Positions 19,104-28,650 of a stretch of DNA of 64,000 bases are shown piece after piece. Numbering within the stretch: the first letter of the stretch is position 1; each line of letters opens with the position of its first letter. The position numbers and the translations under genes were made by a program. Source of the DNA: an uncultured Chelatococcus sp. (lineage in GTDB: Bacteria > Pseudomonadota > Alphaproteobacteria > Rhizobiales > Beijerinckiaceae); assembly GCA_937863995.1 (NCBI GenBank), contig CALMIK010000066.1, positions 38,823 to 102,822 on the forward strand, in the 5' to 3' direction. Below the pieces are notes generated by a model, which worked only from the letters and a program-made list of their open reading frames with translations, did not search any database and was not told the origin of the DNA.

Positions 19104-20105
19104 TCAGCCGGCGACGAGCACGATCTTGCCGATGTGGCGGCCCGTTTCCATCAGGGCATGGGCCGCCGCAGCCTCCTCAAGCGGGAACGTCGCGTGGATC
19201 ACCGGCAGGCAGCGCCCGGCGGCGATCAGCGGCCAGACGTGCTGGCGCAACGCCTGCGCGATCGCCGCCTTCTCATTGAGCGGGCGCGAGCGCAGGGTCG
19301 CGCCGGTGTGCGTCAGGCGCTTGAGCATCAGGCGCATGAAATCGATCTCGACCTTCGACCCCTTCTGGAAGGCGATCTGGACGATGCGACCGTCCTGCGC
19401 AGCCGCCTGATAATTACGGGCGATGTAGTCGCCGCCGACCATGTCGAGGATGACATCGGCCCCCTTGCCGCCGGTCGCCTCCTTGACGGCGGCGACGAAA
19501 TCCTGATCGCGGTAGTCGATGGCGGCGTCCGCGCCGAGGCTCACGCACGCGGCGCACTTTTCCGGCGATCCCGCCGTCGCGAGCACGGTAGCGCCGAACG
19601 CCTTGCCAAGCTGGATCGCCGTGGTGCCGATGCCCGACGTGCCGCCGTGCACCAGCAACGTCTCGCCCGCTTTCAGCGCGCCGCGATCGAACACGTTCGA
19701 CCACACGGTGAAGTAAGTTTCCGGGATGGCGGCGGCCGCGACGAAGTCGAGATTGTCAGGGATCGGCAAGGCAAGGTCGGCGTCGGCCAGGCAATGTTGC
19801 GCATAGCCGCCGCCGGTGACGAGCGCCGTCACCCGGTCGCCGACGACGGGGGCCGTAACGCCCTCGCCCGCCGCCACGACCACGCCCGCGACTTCCAGGC
19901 CGGGAATGTCGGAGCTGCCGGGCGGCGGCGGATAGTGGCCCTGGCGCTGCACCACGTCCGGCCGGTTGACGCCGGCGGCATGCACGCGCACCAGCACCTG
20001 GCCGAAACCGGGGTGCGGCACGGCGCGCGTTTCCGGCACCAGCGCCTCGGGGCCGCCGGGCGCGCTGATGCCGATGACGGTCTGGACAGAGGGCAGCGCT
20101 TCCAC
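19104..20105 (-). CDS. NAD(P)H quinone oxidoreductase, zinc-free MDR family
   Basis: 333 residues from a GTG (MEALPSVQTVIGISAPGGPE) five bases after the galU stop; the longer frame only shadows galU. It is a medium-chain dehydrogenase/reductase of the quinone oxidoreductase (PIG3-like) group: substrate domain with AAGVNRPDVVQRQGHYPPPP and GLEVAGVVVAAG, then a Rossmann fold with LVHGGTSGIGTTAIQLGKAFG. Zinc ligands of alcohol dehydrogenases are lacking. It is probably co-transcribed with galU. It converges with the ExoU-like gene, with only five bases between the stops. Confidence 0.85.
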   Translation of the reverse strand: MEALPSVQTVIGISAPGGPEALVPETRAVPHPGFGQVLVRVHAAGVNRPDVVQRQGHYPPPPGSSDIPGLEVAGVVVAAGEGVTAPVVGDRVTALVTGGGYAQHCLADADLALPIPDNLDFVAAAAIPETYFTVWSNVFDRGALKAGETLLVHGGTSGIGTTAIQLGKAFGATVLATAGSPEKCAACVSLGADAAIDYRDQDFVAAVKEATGGKGADVILDMVGGDYIARNYQAAAQDGRIVQIAFQKGSKVEIDFMRLMLKRLTHTGATLRSRPLNEKAAIAQALRQHVWPLIAAGRCLPVIHATFPLEEAAAAHALMETGRHIGKIVLVAG

Positions 20106-20110
20106 GGGCC

Positions 20111-20986
20111 TCAGCGCTCCAGCAGCGCGCCGAGGGCGGCGCGGAAATCGTCCGCGAGGTCCTCGCGCGCCAGCGCGTAGGCGACGTTGGCGGCGAGGAA
20201 GCCGATCTTGGAGCCGCAATCGTAGATCTCGCCGTCGAAGCGCGCGGCGTGGAACGTCTGCGTGTTCGCCAGCGTGATCATGGCGTCGGTGAGCTGGATC
20301 TCGCCGCCCGCGCCGCGCTCCTGCTTCTCGAGGAGGCCGAAAATCTCCGGCTGCAGGATGTAGCGGCCGGAAATGGCGAGGTTCGAGGGCGCGGTGCCCT
20401 TCGCCGGCTTCTCGACCATGGCCCGGATGGGCGAGACCTTGGCGCCGGCGTCCTCGACATCGACGATGCCGTACTGGTGCGTCTGGTCCTGCGGCACCTC
20501 GTAGACGCCGATGACATTGCCGCCGCGTGCGTCGTAGGCGTCGATCATCTCGCGCAGGCAGGGCGTGGCGGCATGGTGCAGCATGTCCGGCAGCAGCAGC
20601 GCGAACGGCTCGTCGCCGACGATCTCGCGCGCGCACCACACGGCGTGACCGAGGCCGAGCGGCCCCTGCTGGCGGGTGAAGCTGGTCTGGCCGGGGCCGG
20701 GCAGGTCGCGCAGCAGCGCCGCGAGCTCGCGCGCCTTGCCGCGCTCCTGCAGGGTGCGCTCCAGCTCGAACTGGTTGTCGAAGTGATCCTCGATCACGCC
20801 CTTGTTGCGGCCGGTGACGAAGACGAAATGCTCGATGCCGGCGGCGCGCGCCTCGTCCACCACGTGCTGGATGACCGGCCGGTCGACCACGGTGAGCATT
20901 TCCTTCGGCATCGCCTTGGTGGCGGGCAGGAAGCGCGTGCCGAGACCGGCGACCGGGAACACTGCCTTGCGGATTGGTTTGTTCAT
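20111..20986 (-). CDS. galU: UTP-glucose-1-phosphate uridylyltransferase
   Basis: 291 residues. It makes UDP-glucose for polysaccharide, LPS and glycolipid synthesis. The nucleotide-binding N-terminus reads [24 protein letters not shown], followed by the catalytic [32 protein letters not shown] and [19 protein letters not shown] segments. The length is normal. A 12-bp direct repeat (20988-20999 and 21005-21016) lies just upstream of the start. Confidence 0.95.
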   Translation of the reverse strand: MNKPIRKAVFPVAGLGTRFLPATKAMPKEMLTVVDRPVIQHVVDEARAAGIEHFVFVTGRNKGVIEDHFDNQFELERTLQERGKARELAALLRDLPGPGQTSFTRQQGPLGLGHAVWCAREIVGDEPFALLLPDMLHHAATPCLREMIDAYDARGGNVIGVYEVPQDQTHQYGIVDVEDAGAKVSPIRAMVEKPAKGTAPSNLAISGRYILQPEIFGLLEKQERGAGGEIQLTDAMITLANTQTFHAARFDGEIYDCGSKIGFLAANVAYALAREDLADDFRAALGALLER

Positions 20987-21374
20987 AGCCGTTTCAGACA
21001 GGGGGCCGTTTCAGACCGGCGACCAGCGCCCCCTTTGACGCCGGCCACCCGTGGATAACGGCACTATCGCCGCTCCGGTTCATTGCGTCGTGTATCATTG
21101 TGTCGCGAAATGGGCAAAGCTTCGTCTGCACCTTCTTTAGACTGGATCATCACCGTCGCGATCATCGCCGTCGTGCTTGGCAACGATTTCTAAACCATAT
21201 TCGCGCAACGATGCCCCATGCAAGCAATCGCCTGCTAGAGAGCAGTGACGATAGCCCTGTGAGCGCCCGCCCGATCGAGACCGGGCGCGCGGACGGACGC
21301 GGGATTTTTCGGCTTTTCCGGAAGCTTTTTTAAGGGGCGTTTTTCCCGGCGGCGGTTTTTCTACGGAGCGGTTC
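20987..21374. other. galU-lytic transglycosylase divergent intergenic region
   Basis: A 388-bp gap. It holds the direct repeat GCCGTTTCAGAC (20988-20999, 21005-21016) next to galU and T-rich runs near 21325-21362 before the transglycosylase gene. No gene or clear terminator is seen. Confidence 0.5.
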
Positions 21375-22796
21375 ATGACGCGATTCACGGCGCAGGGCAG
21401 GCAACACCGGACGCGGACGGCTCCCGTCCGCCATCCCGCCGACCGCAACCTGTCTCGCGCGGGTGAATGCTCAAAAGCGCATCCAAAGGCAAGAATTGCC
21501 GCCCGAATTGGCGCGGCGCTCCTCGCGAGTTCGCTGCTGGCGTCCTGCTCCTCCTTCGGCTTCTTCTCCGTCGCGTCGGTCGACACCACCACGACGGCGT
21601 CGATTCCGGCCTCGCCCGCTCCCTCCCCCGGCCCGGCGCTTGCTTACGGCCCCGCCACCGTTTCCGGCGCGCAGGACGCTCCCATGCAGAGCTTTTCGGA
21701 TTTCACCCGCGACCTGTGGCCGGAGGCCGCCGCGCGCGGCGTGTCGCGGCGCGGGTTCGATGCGGCGCTCGCCGGCGTCACGCCCGACGCCCGCGTCATC
21801 GCGCTGACCAAGCGGCAGTCCGAGTTCGTCAAGCCGGTGTGGGATTATCTCGACTCCGCCACCTCCGCCCAGCGCCTGTCGCGCGGACGCGAGCAGACAA
21901 CGACCTGGCGCGCCAGCTTCGCCGCCGTCGAAGAGCGCTTCGGCGTCGACCGCAAGGTGATCGCCGGCGTGTGGGGCATGGAGACGAATTTCGGCTCCAC
22001 CATGGGCAGCCACTACGTCATCGAGGCGCTGGCCACGCTGGCGCACGCGCAGTATCGCGGCCCCTTCTTCCGCAACGAACTGCTGACCGCGCTCAAGATC
22101 CTCGACGAAGGCCACGTCAGCCGCGAGAACATGATCGGATCGTGGGCCGGGGCGATGGGGCAGACCCAGTTCATGCCCACGAGCTTCGTGCGCTACGCGG
22201 TCGACTTCACCGGCGACGGCCGGCGCGACATCTGGACATCGGTGCCGGACGCGCTCGCCTCCACCGGCAACTACCTCAAGGAAAACGGCTGGGTGACCGG
22301 CCTGCCGTGGGGCTTCGAGGTGAAGCTGCCGCAGAACTACAATTTCCGCGAGCGCAACGGCGACTTCACCGTCTTCGCCGCCTCGGGCGTGCGGCGCATG
22401 GACGGCAAGGCCCTGCCGCGCACCGGCGACGCGCGCCTCTTCCTGCCCGCCGGCGCGCGCGGCCCCGCCTTCCTGGTGACGAAGAACTTCGACGTCATCA
22501 AGCGCTATAACAATTCCGACTCCTACGCGCTCGGCGTGGCACTGCTCGGCGACATGATCCACGGCGGCGCAGGCGTCACGGCGCCATGGCCGCGCGACGA
22601 GAAGCCGCTGAGCCGCAACGAGCGCGAGGATCTGCAACGCTATCTCGCGCGGCTCGGGTTTTCCGTCGGCGAGCCGGACGGGCGCATCGGCACGCAGACG
22701 CGCGCCGCCATCACCGCCTATCAGGAACAGCACGGCCTCATCCCGGACGGCCACCCGAACGCGGCCCTGCTGGCGCATCTCGCGCGCGCGCCCTGA
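21375..22796 (+). CDS. Lytic murein transglycosylase (MltB family) with peptidoglycan-binding domain
   Basis: 473 residues. MltB-type enzymes cleave peptidoglycan glycan strands to 1,6-anhydro-muropeptides at the outer membrane or periplasm. A lipobox LLASC places the lipidated residue at Cys58 after a hydrophobic stretch; the 40 basic residues before it are long for a signal peptide, so the true start may lie later. The catalytic Glu is Glu203 in GVWGMETNFGSTMG, followed by GAMGQTQFMPTSF. Residues about 405-470 are a PG_binding_1 domain (LQRYLARLGFSVGEPDGRIG). Confidence 0.88.
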   Translation: MTRFTAQGRQHRTRTAPVRHPADRNLSRAGECSKAHPKARIAARIGAALLASSLLASCSSFGFFSVASVDTTTTASIPASPAPSPGPALAYGPATVSGAQDAPMQSFSDFTRDLWPEAAARGVSRRGFDAALAGVTPDARVIALTKRQSEFVKPVWDYLDSATSAQRLSRGREQTTTWRASFAAVEERFGVDRKVIAGVWGMETNFGSTMGSHYVIEALATLAHAQYRGPFFRNELLTALKILDEGHVSRENMIGSWAGAMGQTQFMPTSFVRYAVDFTGDGRRDIWTSVPDALASTGNYLKENGWVTGLPWGFEVKLPQNYNFRERNGDFTVFAASGVRRMDGKALPRTGDARLFLPAGARGPAFLVTKNFDVIKRYNNSDSYALGVALLGDMIHGGAGVTAPWPRDEKPLSRNEREDLQRYLARLGFSVGEPDGRIGTQTRAAITAYQEQHGLIPDGHPNAALLAHLARAP

Positions 22797-22921
22797 GCGC
22801 GGGCCTTTTCGCTGCGCCTTCATCCCCGGTTTACCCTGACGCGCGCCAGGGCGGCAATCGCCAGCCCTCCGGGCGAGACTCGCGGGCGCATCTCGCATAG
22901 AATGCCGGTTCGGTACCGCGC

Positions 22922-24289
22922 GTGCTCCGGCACGCGGCATTCGTGGGCGTTGGCGTCATGGCAATGGGTCGAGACGGTTTTCCGGCAATCGGACTGGCGC
23001 GCCGTGAGCGCTCGTCGGCCGGCGTTTTCGCGCGGCGGCGCAAGGCTGTCGTGGTGGCGATGCTGGCGGCGACCGTGGCGCTCAGCGCACCGACGCCCGC
23101 CGCCGCCGACCCGCTGACCCGCCTGCTCGACGGCATCTTCAAGAAGGATCAGCCGGAAACCCGGGCGCCGCCCGCGCGCGCCGCGCCGCGCCAGCGTCCG
23201 CGGCCGGCGCAGACACGCCAGGTTCCGCGCAAGCCGCAACCCGCAACCGTGATCGTGCGCGACGCCCAACAGCGGCGCGAGGCAAACGCGTTCATCGCCG
23301 TGATCGGCGATTCGCTCGCCGAATCACTGGTTGGCGGACTGCGCGAGGCATTCGCCACGACGAGCGAGATCGCCATCGCCAACCGCGCCTCGCCCGCGAC
23401 CGGCCTCACCCGCACCAGCGAGCAGGACTGGGTGTTCCTGACCCGTGATTACACGCGCGAGGGACTGCCCAATCCGCAGGCCATCACGCTCGGCGTGGTG
23501 TTTTTCGGCGCGGACGAGCGCGCCGCCATCCCCGATTCCGACGGTACATCCGTCGCCTCCGGCACGCCGCGCTGGCGGGAGCTCGTCGCTGAGCGCATCG
23601 ACATCGCGGTGCGCGCGTTCGCCGACCGGGGCGCGCCGCTCGTGTGGGTGGGGCTGCCGCCCATGAAGGCCGAGGCGCTCAACGCCCAGGCCGCGGCGCT
23701 CAACGCGCTCTACCGGGACGAGGTGGCGAAGGCGGGCGGCGTGTTCGTCGACATCTGGGCCGCCTTCTCCAACGAGGAAAAGGGCTTCATCGCCAACGGC
23801 CCGGACGTGAAGGGCCAGGACGCGCGCCTGCGCACGGCGGACGGCATCGGGCTGACGCCGAGCGGCGCGCGCAAGGTGGCGCATTTCGCCGAGGTCGAGA
23901 TTCGCCGCCTGCTCGCGGCGCGCGGCGTCTCCGCCGTCATCGCGGCGCCGGTGGAAACCCCGCCGGTCGATACCGGCCCGGACCCCGCCGGCACGCTGCT
24001 GTCGCTGCCCGATGTGCCGGTGCCGGTGGTGATTCCGGTCAAGCCCGTGGCGGGGCCCATCCTGCCGCTGTTGGCCGTGCAGCCCGCGCCAGATGGCCTG
24101 CTGGTGCAAAATCTGCCGCTGCCGAAGGGCGATGGCGCGGCGCTCGTTCACCGCGTTTTCGGCGAGGGCCGCGCCCCGGAGCCGGTGGCGGGACGGGCCG
24201 ACGATTTTTCCTGGAGCGCTTCTCCGCGCGAGCTTTCGCAGGCCGATACCGATACTCCGGCCGCTCTCGCGACGCGCAACACGCCCTGA
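22922..24289 (+). CDS. DUF459 / SGNH-hydrolase-like periplasmic protein
   Basis: 455 residues at most; a later start (MAMGRDG, codon 13) is also possible. A hydrophobic stretch at about residues 45-61 (AVVVAMLAATVALSAPTPAA) looks like a signal or anchor. The SGNH fold is indicated by AVIGDSLAESLVGGLREAF (block I), the GVVFFGADER segment and GLPPMKAEALN. This DUF459 type often accompanies cell-wall or polysaccharide genes in alphaproteobacteria and may be an O-acetylesterase or acyltransferase partner. The C-terminal 120 residues are Pro-rich and variable. It lies 125 bp after the lytic transglycosylase. Confidence 0.75.
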   Translation: MLRHAAFVGVGVMAMGRDGFPAIGLARRERSSAGVFARRRKAVVVAMLAATVALSAPTPAAADPLTRLLDGIFKKDQPETRAPPARAAPRQRPRPAQTRQVPRKPQPATVIVRDAQQRREANAFIAVIGDSLAESLVGGLREAFATTSEIAIANRASPATGLTRTSEQDWVFLTRDYTREGLPNPQAITLGVVFFGADERAAIPDSDGTSVASGTPRWRELVAERIDIAVRAFADRGAPLVWVGLPPMKAEALNAQAAALNALYRDEVAKAGGVFVDIWAAFSNEEKGFIANGPDVKGQDARLRTADGIGLTPSGARKVAHFAEVEIRRLLAARGVSAVIAAPVETPPVDTGPDPAGTLLSLPDVPVPVVIPVKPVAGPILPLLAVQPAPDGLLVQNLPLPKGDGAALVHRVFGEGRAPEPVAGRADDFSWSASPRELSQADTDTPAALATRNTP

Positions 24290-24360
24290 CCGGCGGCAAG
24301 GCGGCCACCACCGCGTGGAGATCGAAGGCTACGCGCGCCCGCTCCCGATACGGACATGAA

Positions 24361-24391
24361 AAAACCCGTCCTGCCAGGCAGGACGGGTTTT
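24361..24391. terminator. Bidirectional terminator after the DUF459 gene
   Basis: AAAACCCGTCCTG (24361-24373) and CAGGACGGGTTTT (24379-24391) form a 13-bp stem with an A tract upstream and a T tract downstream. Confidence 0.85.
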
Positions 24392-24742
24392 ACATCTCGC
24401 GATGTGGTTCAGAAGGGCGCTCTGGAAACGCCGATCGTTGCCTACCCTTATTTATTGGGCGTTGCTTCCCTAGACCTGGGCCGCTGCATGCGGGTGCGCG
24501 GTTCTTGTGTTAATCCAGGAGAGGGGCCCTTAGAGGCAACCGTTCTTGGATGTTTATAGTTGCGCATGAAACTGCAGCGATTGCAAGAGCGATTCCACAT
24601 TTTTTTAGCGTGATGGCGGCGCAGCTCGCCGCAACTGCTTGCAAACGGCGACAAAACGGGAGAGCGCGGTTTTCGGCCATTGCAACGCCGCGCGCCTTGG
24701 GTTACCACCTTGGTCTAATTCTGCGACGGGAGGAGGTTTGCA
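24392..24742. other. Intergenic region before cytochrome oxidase subunit IV
   Basis: This 351-bp stretch holds a structured RNA candidate (24437-24540) and about 190 bp of leader or promoter for the downstream ctaI-pnt genes. No other gene is seen. Confidence 0.5.
24437..24540 (+). ncRNA. Structured RNA candidate related to the MmgR/suhB type
   Basis: Over 30 bases (24456-24485) this plus-strand segment matches the MmgR-like RNA at 28396-28472 in 27 positions, including TTGGGCGTT, TCCCTAGAC and TGGGCCGC. It could end at a weak hairpin GGGCCGC/GCGGTTC followed by TTG. Alternatively it folds as a closed unit of about 104 nt: GTTGCCT (24437-24443) pairs with AGGCAAC (24534-24540), and CCCT-AGA-CCTGG pairs with CCAGG-AGA-GGGG inside. 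It may be a diverged paralogue of MmgR or a different structured RNA. Confidence 0.5.
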
Positions 24743-24874
24743 GTGGCCGAAGATCATGTCGAGATGGACTATCGCGAGCACGAGCGCACCTACGACGGCT
24801 TCATCAGCCTGTCGAAATACGGCACGATAGCTGTCATCGCCATCCTTGTCCTGATGGCGATCTTCCTGCTCTGA
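24743..24874 (+). CDS. ctaI: aa3-type cytochrome c oxidase subunit IV
   Basis: 43 residues with a GTG start after a strong GGGAGGAGG site. The sequence begins MAEDHVEMDYREHERTYDGF, the nearly invariant head of the bacterial aa3 oxidase subunit IV family, followed by one transmembrane helix (TIAVIAILVLMAIFLL). The subunit is a small single-helix component of the aa3 terminal oxidase in Paracoccus and relatives. The other oxidase genes are not in the window. In related genomes this small gene also sits before the transhydrogenase genes. Confidence 0.9.
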   Translation: MAEDHVEMDYREHERTYDGFISLSKYGTIAVIAILVLMAIFLL

Positions 24875-25233
24875 GCGTCACGCCGGCGCCGTTTCCGCCC
24901 GGCAGCTCATCCATTGACAGCCGGCGCGCCACCATTACGCGGCGCGCCCGGCGGTGAAAAATCCAAAGCAAGCGACTGCCGCGCACGGGCTAAACGTGCG
25001 CGCCGTCCGCATCGGCTCCCGCATGTCACGGGTCATCGCCGCGCGGCGTGTTCCGACCCGCGCATGACGGCGACCGTCACGTTGCCTTGTTCCGTATCCT
25101 TTAAGTCTTGCAGCATAACCGAATGCCCGGCAATCGTGCCCTGACGGGCCCGCGCCAATACTGAAAAGCCGAATCAAAAAGCCGGAACCAACCGGAAACA
25201 CACGCCGCCCCGTACTGCCCTGGAGTGAATGCC
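24875..25233. other. Intergenic region before pntAA
   Basis: A 359-bp gap with no convincing gene. The region around 25080-25200 is AT-richer and may carry the pnt promoter. No clear terminator follows the small oxidase gene. Confidence 0.4.
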
Positions 25234-26370
25234 ATGCTGGTCGCCATCCCGAAAGAAACCGTGGCCGACGAGAGCCGCGTCGCCGCGACACCCGAAACGG
25301 TCAAGAAGTTCGTCGCGCTCGGCGCTGCGGTGCGTGTGCAGTCGAGCGCCGGCCTCGCGGCTGGCATTCTCGACGCGGATTACGAGGCCGCCGGAGCAAC
25401 CGTGGCGGCGGACGCCGCGGCGACGCTCGCAGACGCGGACATCGTGCTGAAGGTGCGCCGGCCCGATACGGCCGAGATCGCCCTGCTGAAGCGCGGCGCC
25501 ATCGTCATCGGCACCCTCGACCCCTATGGCCACGAAGACGCTGTGCGGGCGCTGGCGGAGGCGGGCGTCATCGCCTTCGCCACCGAGCTGACGCCGCGCA
25601 TCACCCGCGCGCAGGTCATGGACGTGCTCTCCTCGCAGGCGAACCTCGCCGGCTACCGCGCCGTGATCGACGCCTCCGCCGAATACGGCCGGGCGTTGCC
25701 GATGATGATGACCGCCGCGGGCACAGTGCCGGCGGCGCGCGTGTTCATCATGGGCGCAGGTGTCGCGGGCCTGCAGGCCATCGCGACGGCGCGCCGGCTC
25801 GGCGCCATCGTGACCGCCACCGACGTGCGCCCCGCCGCCAAGGAACAGGTCGAATCGCTCGGCGCGAAGTTCATCGCCGTCGAGGACGACGAGTTCAAGC
25901 AGGCCGAGACCTCGGGCGGCTACGCCCGCGAGATGTCGGACGATTACAAGCGCAAGCAGGCGGAACTCGTGGCTTCCCACATCGCCAAGCAGGACATCGT
26001 CATCACCACGGCGCTCATCCCGGGCCGGCCCGCGCCGCGCCTCGTGTCGGATGCGATGGTGCGCTCGCTGAAGCCGGGCTCCGTCGTCATCGACCTCGCG
26101 GTGGAGCGCGGCGGCAACGTAGAGGGCGCGCGCCCGGGCGAGATCGTCACGGTCGACGGCGTCAAGATCGTCGGCCATCTCAACGTGCCCGGCCGCCTCG
26201 CCGCCACCGCCTCGACGCTCTACGCGAAAAACCTGCTCGCCTTCGCGGAGCAGGTCATCGACAAGGAGACGAAGGGGATCGCCGTCAACTGGGACGACGA
26301 CATCATCAAGGCGACGGCGCTCACGCGCGACGGCGCCGTGATCCATCCGGCCTTCCAGCCCTCCGCCTGA
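25234..26370 (+). CDS. pntAA: NAD(P) transhydrogenase subunit alpha part 1
   Basis: 378 residues from the ATG preceded by GGAG; an upstream in-frame GTG lacks such a site. This soluble domain I binds NAD(H) in the proton-translocating transhydrogenase that reduces NADP with NADH. The N-terminus [19 protein letters not shown] and the NAD motif [21 protein letters not shown] are diagnostic, as is the mobile-loop region [14 protein letters not shown]. In alphaproteobacteria PntA is split in two, as here. Confidence 0.95.
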   Translation: MLVAIPKETVADESRVAATPETVKKFVALGAAVRVQSSAGLAAGILDADYEAAGATVAADAAATLADADIVLKVRRPDTAEIALLKRGAIVIGTLDPYGHEDAVRALAEAGVIAFATELTPRITRAQVMDVLSSQANLAGYRAVIDASAEYGRALPMMMTAAGTVPAARVFIMGAGVAGLQAIATARRLGAIVTATDVRPAAKEQVESLGAKFIAVEDDEFKQAETSGGYAREMSDDYKRKQAELVASHIAKQDIVITTALIPGRPAPRLVSDAMVRSLKPGSVVIDLAVERGGNVEGARPGEIVTVDGVKIVGHLNVPGRLAATASTLYAKNLLAFAEQVIDKETKGIAVNWDDDIIKATALTRDGAVIHPAFQPSA

Positions 26371-26437
26371 ACCGGCTCCCACCGGCCGATCATCAAGAAA
26401 AGCCCCAACAGTCGTCGATCTCGAAAGGAAACGCGTC

Positions 26438-26923
26438 ATGGCGGATTCCACGATTAACATCATAGAGACCCTCTCGTCCGCCGCCTCGCCCGACCAGGCG
26501 CTGGAACGGGCGCGCTCCGCCGCCGACGCCGCCCGCGCCGCGGCGGACGCCGCCCAGGCCTATGCCGACCAAGCGGCGGCGGCCATCGGCTTCGCCGCCC
26601 ATTCGGCCACCGGCGGCGCGATCGACCCGACGGTGTTCCGCCTGGCGATCTTCGTGCTCGCCGTCTTCGTCGGTTATTACGTCGTGTGGTCGGTGACGCC
26701 GGCGCTGCACACGCCGCTGATGTCGGTGACGAACGCCATCTCGTCGGTGATCGTGGTCGGCGCGCTGCTCGCGGTAGGCGTCGATGCCAGCTCGGCGCTG
26801 GAGGGCAGCTCGGTGTGGGCGCGCATCTTCGGCTTCCTCGCGCTGATCCTCGCCTCCGTCAACATCTTCGGCGGCTTCCTCGTGACCCAGCGCATGCTGG
26901 CCATGTACAAGAAGAAGGGCTGA
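26438..26923 (+). CDS. pntAB: NAD(P) transhydrogenase subunit alpha part 2
   Basis: 161 residues. This is the first membrane part (domain II) of the transhydrogenase. The first 60 residues are Ala-rich and helical ([20 protein letters not shown]), longer than in many homologues. Transmembrane helices follow ([49 protein letters not shown]). It lies 67 bp after pntAA and 5 bp before pntB. Confidence 0.93.
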   Translation: MADSTINIIETLSSAASPDQALERARSAADAARAAADAAQAYADQAAAAIGFAAHSATGGAIDPTVFRLAIFVLAVFVGYYVVWSVTPALHTPLMSVTNAISSVIVVGALLAVGVDASSALEGSSVWARIFGFLALILASVNIFGGFLVTQRMLAMYKKKG

Positions 26924-26928
26924 GCGCC

Positions 26929-28332
26929 ATGTCCGAAAACATCTCCGCCCTGCTCTATCTCGTCTCCGGCGTGCTGTTCATCCTCGCGCTGCGCGGCCTG
27001 TCCTCGCCCTCGACCTCGCGCCAGGGCAACCTCTACGGCATCATCGGCATGGCGCTCGCCATCGTCACGACGCTCGTCGGCCATCCGCCGGCGAGCGGCT
27101 TGTCGTGGCTGCTGATCGTCGCCGGCATCGCCATCGGCGGCGGCGCGGGCGCGGTCATCGCGCGGCGCGTGCCGATGACCGCGATGCCGCAGCTCGTGGC
27201 CGCGTTCCACTCGCTGGTCGGCCTCGCGGCCGTGCTGGTGGCGGCGGGCGCGCTCTACGCGCCGCGCGCGTTTGGCATCGGCGACGCCGGCGCCATCCAT
27301 GGCGCCAGCCTGTTCGAGATGGGGCTGGGGCTCGCCATCGGCGCCATCACCTTCTCCGGCTCGATCATCGCCTTCCTGAAGCTCGACGGGCGCATGTCCG
27401 GCAAGCCGATCCTGCTGCCGAGCCGCCATTTCATCAACAGCGCGCTCGCCGCGCTGCTCGTGGTGCTGTTCGTTCTCTTCATCGCCACCGAGAGCCATGT
27501 CGTGTTCTGGCTGATCGCGCTGGTGAGCCTCGTGCTCGGCTTCCTGCTGATCGTGCCCATCGGCGGCGCGGACATGCCGGTGGTCGTGTCGATGCTGAAC
27601 TCGTATTCAGGCTGGGCGGCTGCCGGCATCGGCTTCACGCTGGGCAATCTCGCGCTCATCATCACCGGCGCGCTGGTCGGTTCCTCGGGCGCCATCCTGT
27701 CCTACATCATGTGCAAGGGCATGAACCGCTCGTTCATCTCGGTGATCCTCGGCGGCTTCGGCGGCGACGACGCGGCGGCTGCCGCCGGCGGCGCAGTGGA
27801 GAGCCGACCCGTGAAGCAGGGTTCGGCGGAGGACGCCGCCTTCCTGATGAAGAACGCCGGCAAGGTCATCATCGTGCCCGGCTACGGCATGGCGGTGGCG
27901 CAGGCCCAGCACGCGCTGCGCGAGATGGGAGACCTGCTGAAGGCCGAGGGCGTCGAGGTGAAGTACGCCATCCACCCGGTGGCGGGCCGCATGCCCGGCC
28001 ACATGAACGTGCTGCTGGCGGAAGCGAGCGTGCCCTACGACGAGGTGTTCGAGCTCGAGGACATCAACTCGGAGTTCGCGCAAGCGGACGTCGCTTTCGT
28101 CATCGGCGCCAACGACGTGACCAACCCGGCGGCCAAGACCGACCCGGCATCGCCGATCTTCGGCATGCCCATTCTCGACGTCGAGAAGGCCAAGACCGTG
28201 CTGTTCTGCAAGCGCGGCATGGGCTCGGGCTACGCCGGCGTGGAGAACGAGCTGTTCTTCCGCGACAACACCATGATGCTGTTCGGCGACGCCAAGAAGA
28301 TGGTCGAGAGCATTTTGAAGTCGCTGGCCTGA
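26929..28332 (+). CDS. pntB: NAD(P) transhydrogenase subunit beta
   Basis: 467 residues. PntB supplies the remaining membrane helices and the NADP-binding domain III. About eight or nine hydrophobic segments occupy residues 1-270. The C-terminal domain carries GKVIIVPGYGMAVAQAQHAL, the HPVAGRMPGHMNVLLAEA segment and VIGANDVTNPAAKTDPASPI, all standard NADP-site motifs. The gene is followed by a 13-bp hairpin with a UUCG loop. Confidence 0.96.
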   Translation: MSENISALLYLVSGVLFILALRGLSSPSTSRQGNLYGIIGMALAIVTTLVGHPPASGLSWLLIVAGIAIGGGAGAVIARRVPMTAMPQLVAAFHSLVGLAAVLVAAGALYAPRAFGIGDAGAIHGASLFEMGLGLAIGAITFSGSIIAFLKLDGRMSGKPILLPSRHFINSALAALLVVLFVLFIATESHVVFWLIALVSLVLGFLLIVPIGGADMPVVVSMLNSYSGWAAAGIGFTLGNLALIITGALVGSSGAILSYIMCKGMNRSFISVILGGFGGDDAAAAAGGAVESRPVKQGSAEDAAFLMKNAGKVIIVPGYGMAVAQAQHALREMGDLLKAEGVEVKYAIHPVAGRMPGHMNVLLAEASVPYDEVFELEDINSEFAQADVAFVIGANDVTNPAAKTDPASPIFGMPILDVEKAKTVLFCKRGMGSGYAGVENELFFRDNTMMLFGDAKKMVESILKSLA

Positions 28333-28350
28333 GGCGGGCAGCGTGAAACT

Positions 28351-28380
28351 GCTTGTCATTGCGTTCGCGCAATGACAAGC
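28351..28380. terminator. Perfect 13-bp hairpin with UUCG tetraloop after pntB
   Basis: GCTTGTCATTGCG (28351-28363) and CGCAATGACAAGC (28368-28380) pair perfectly around TTCG. There is no T tract on either strand, so it may stabilise the 3' end of the pnt message or insulate it from the convergent small RNA gene. Confidence 0.6.
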
Positions 28381-28395
28381 ATTCAATCCGCCCAT

Positions 28396-28472
28396 AAAAA
28401 GGGGCCGCACATTTGCATGTGCGGCCCAAGTCTAGGGAGGAAACGCCCAAGGAGGGCAGCGATACAGCGACG
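28396..28472 (-). ncRNA. mmgR: MmgR/suhB-family small RNA
   Basis: The minus strand carries a stem GCCC/GGGC (28445-28457), the unpaired UUUCCUCCCU motif (complement of 28434-28443), then CTTGGGCCGC and a strong terminator with arms GGGCCGCACAT and ATGTGCGGCCC (28402-28427) ending in five T residues. This order and the pyrimidine anti-Shine-Dalgarno motif match the rhizobial MmgR (Rfam suhB) RNA as I know it. In Sinorhizobium meliloti MmgR limits PHB granule accumulation. It is convergent with pntB and divergent from the inositol-monophosphatase family gene next door. The 5' end is estimated. Confidence 0.78.
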
Positions 28473-28650
28473 CCATCGCCATATCGCACTGCAACAATAT
28501 GCCATTGCGTTGCACAAAAAACAAGGTCCGCGGGCGTTAATTTTATCGCGCGCGGGCCTGTTGCTATGTGGCTTGCGGCAACTATTTGATGTCAGCCTGC
28601 ATTTTTCGGCCGGCGCAGTGCAGCCGAGCCGCCGCAACGGGGAGTATCCG
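28473..28650. other. Upstream region of mmgR and the HisN-type gene
   Basis: The remaining 178 bp of this gap must carry the promoters of the small RNA (leftward) and the phosphatase gene (rightward). No further element is obvious. Confidence 0.4.

Noticed and set aside
20103..20639. Upstream extension of the quinone oxidoreductase frame into galU
   Set aside because: That part is the galU gene in another frame; the MDR protein starts at the GTG at 20105.
24437..24540. SRP (4.5S) RNA or tmRNA
   Set aside because: The size fits SRP RNA, but the GGAA tetraloop and the AGGTCCGGAAGGAAGCAGCC consensus are missing; no tag peptide reading is present for tmRNA.
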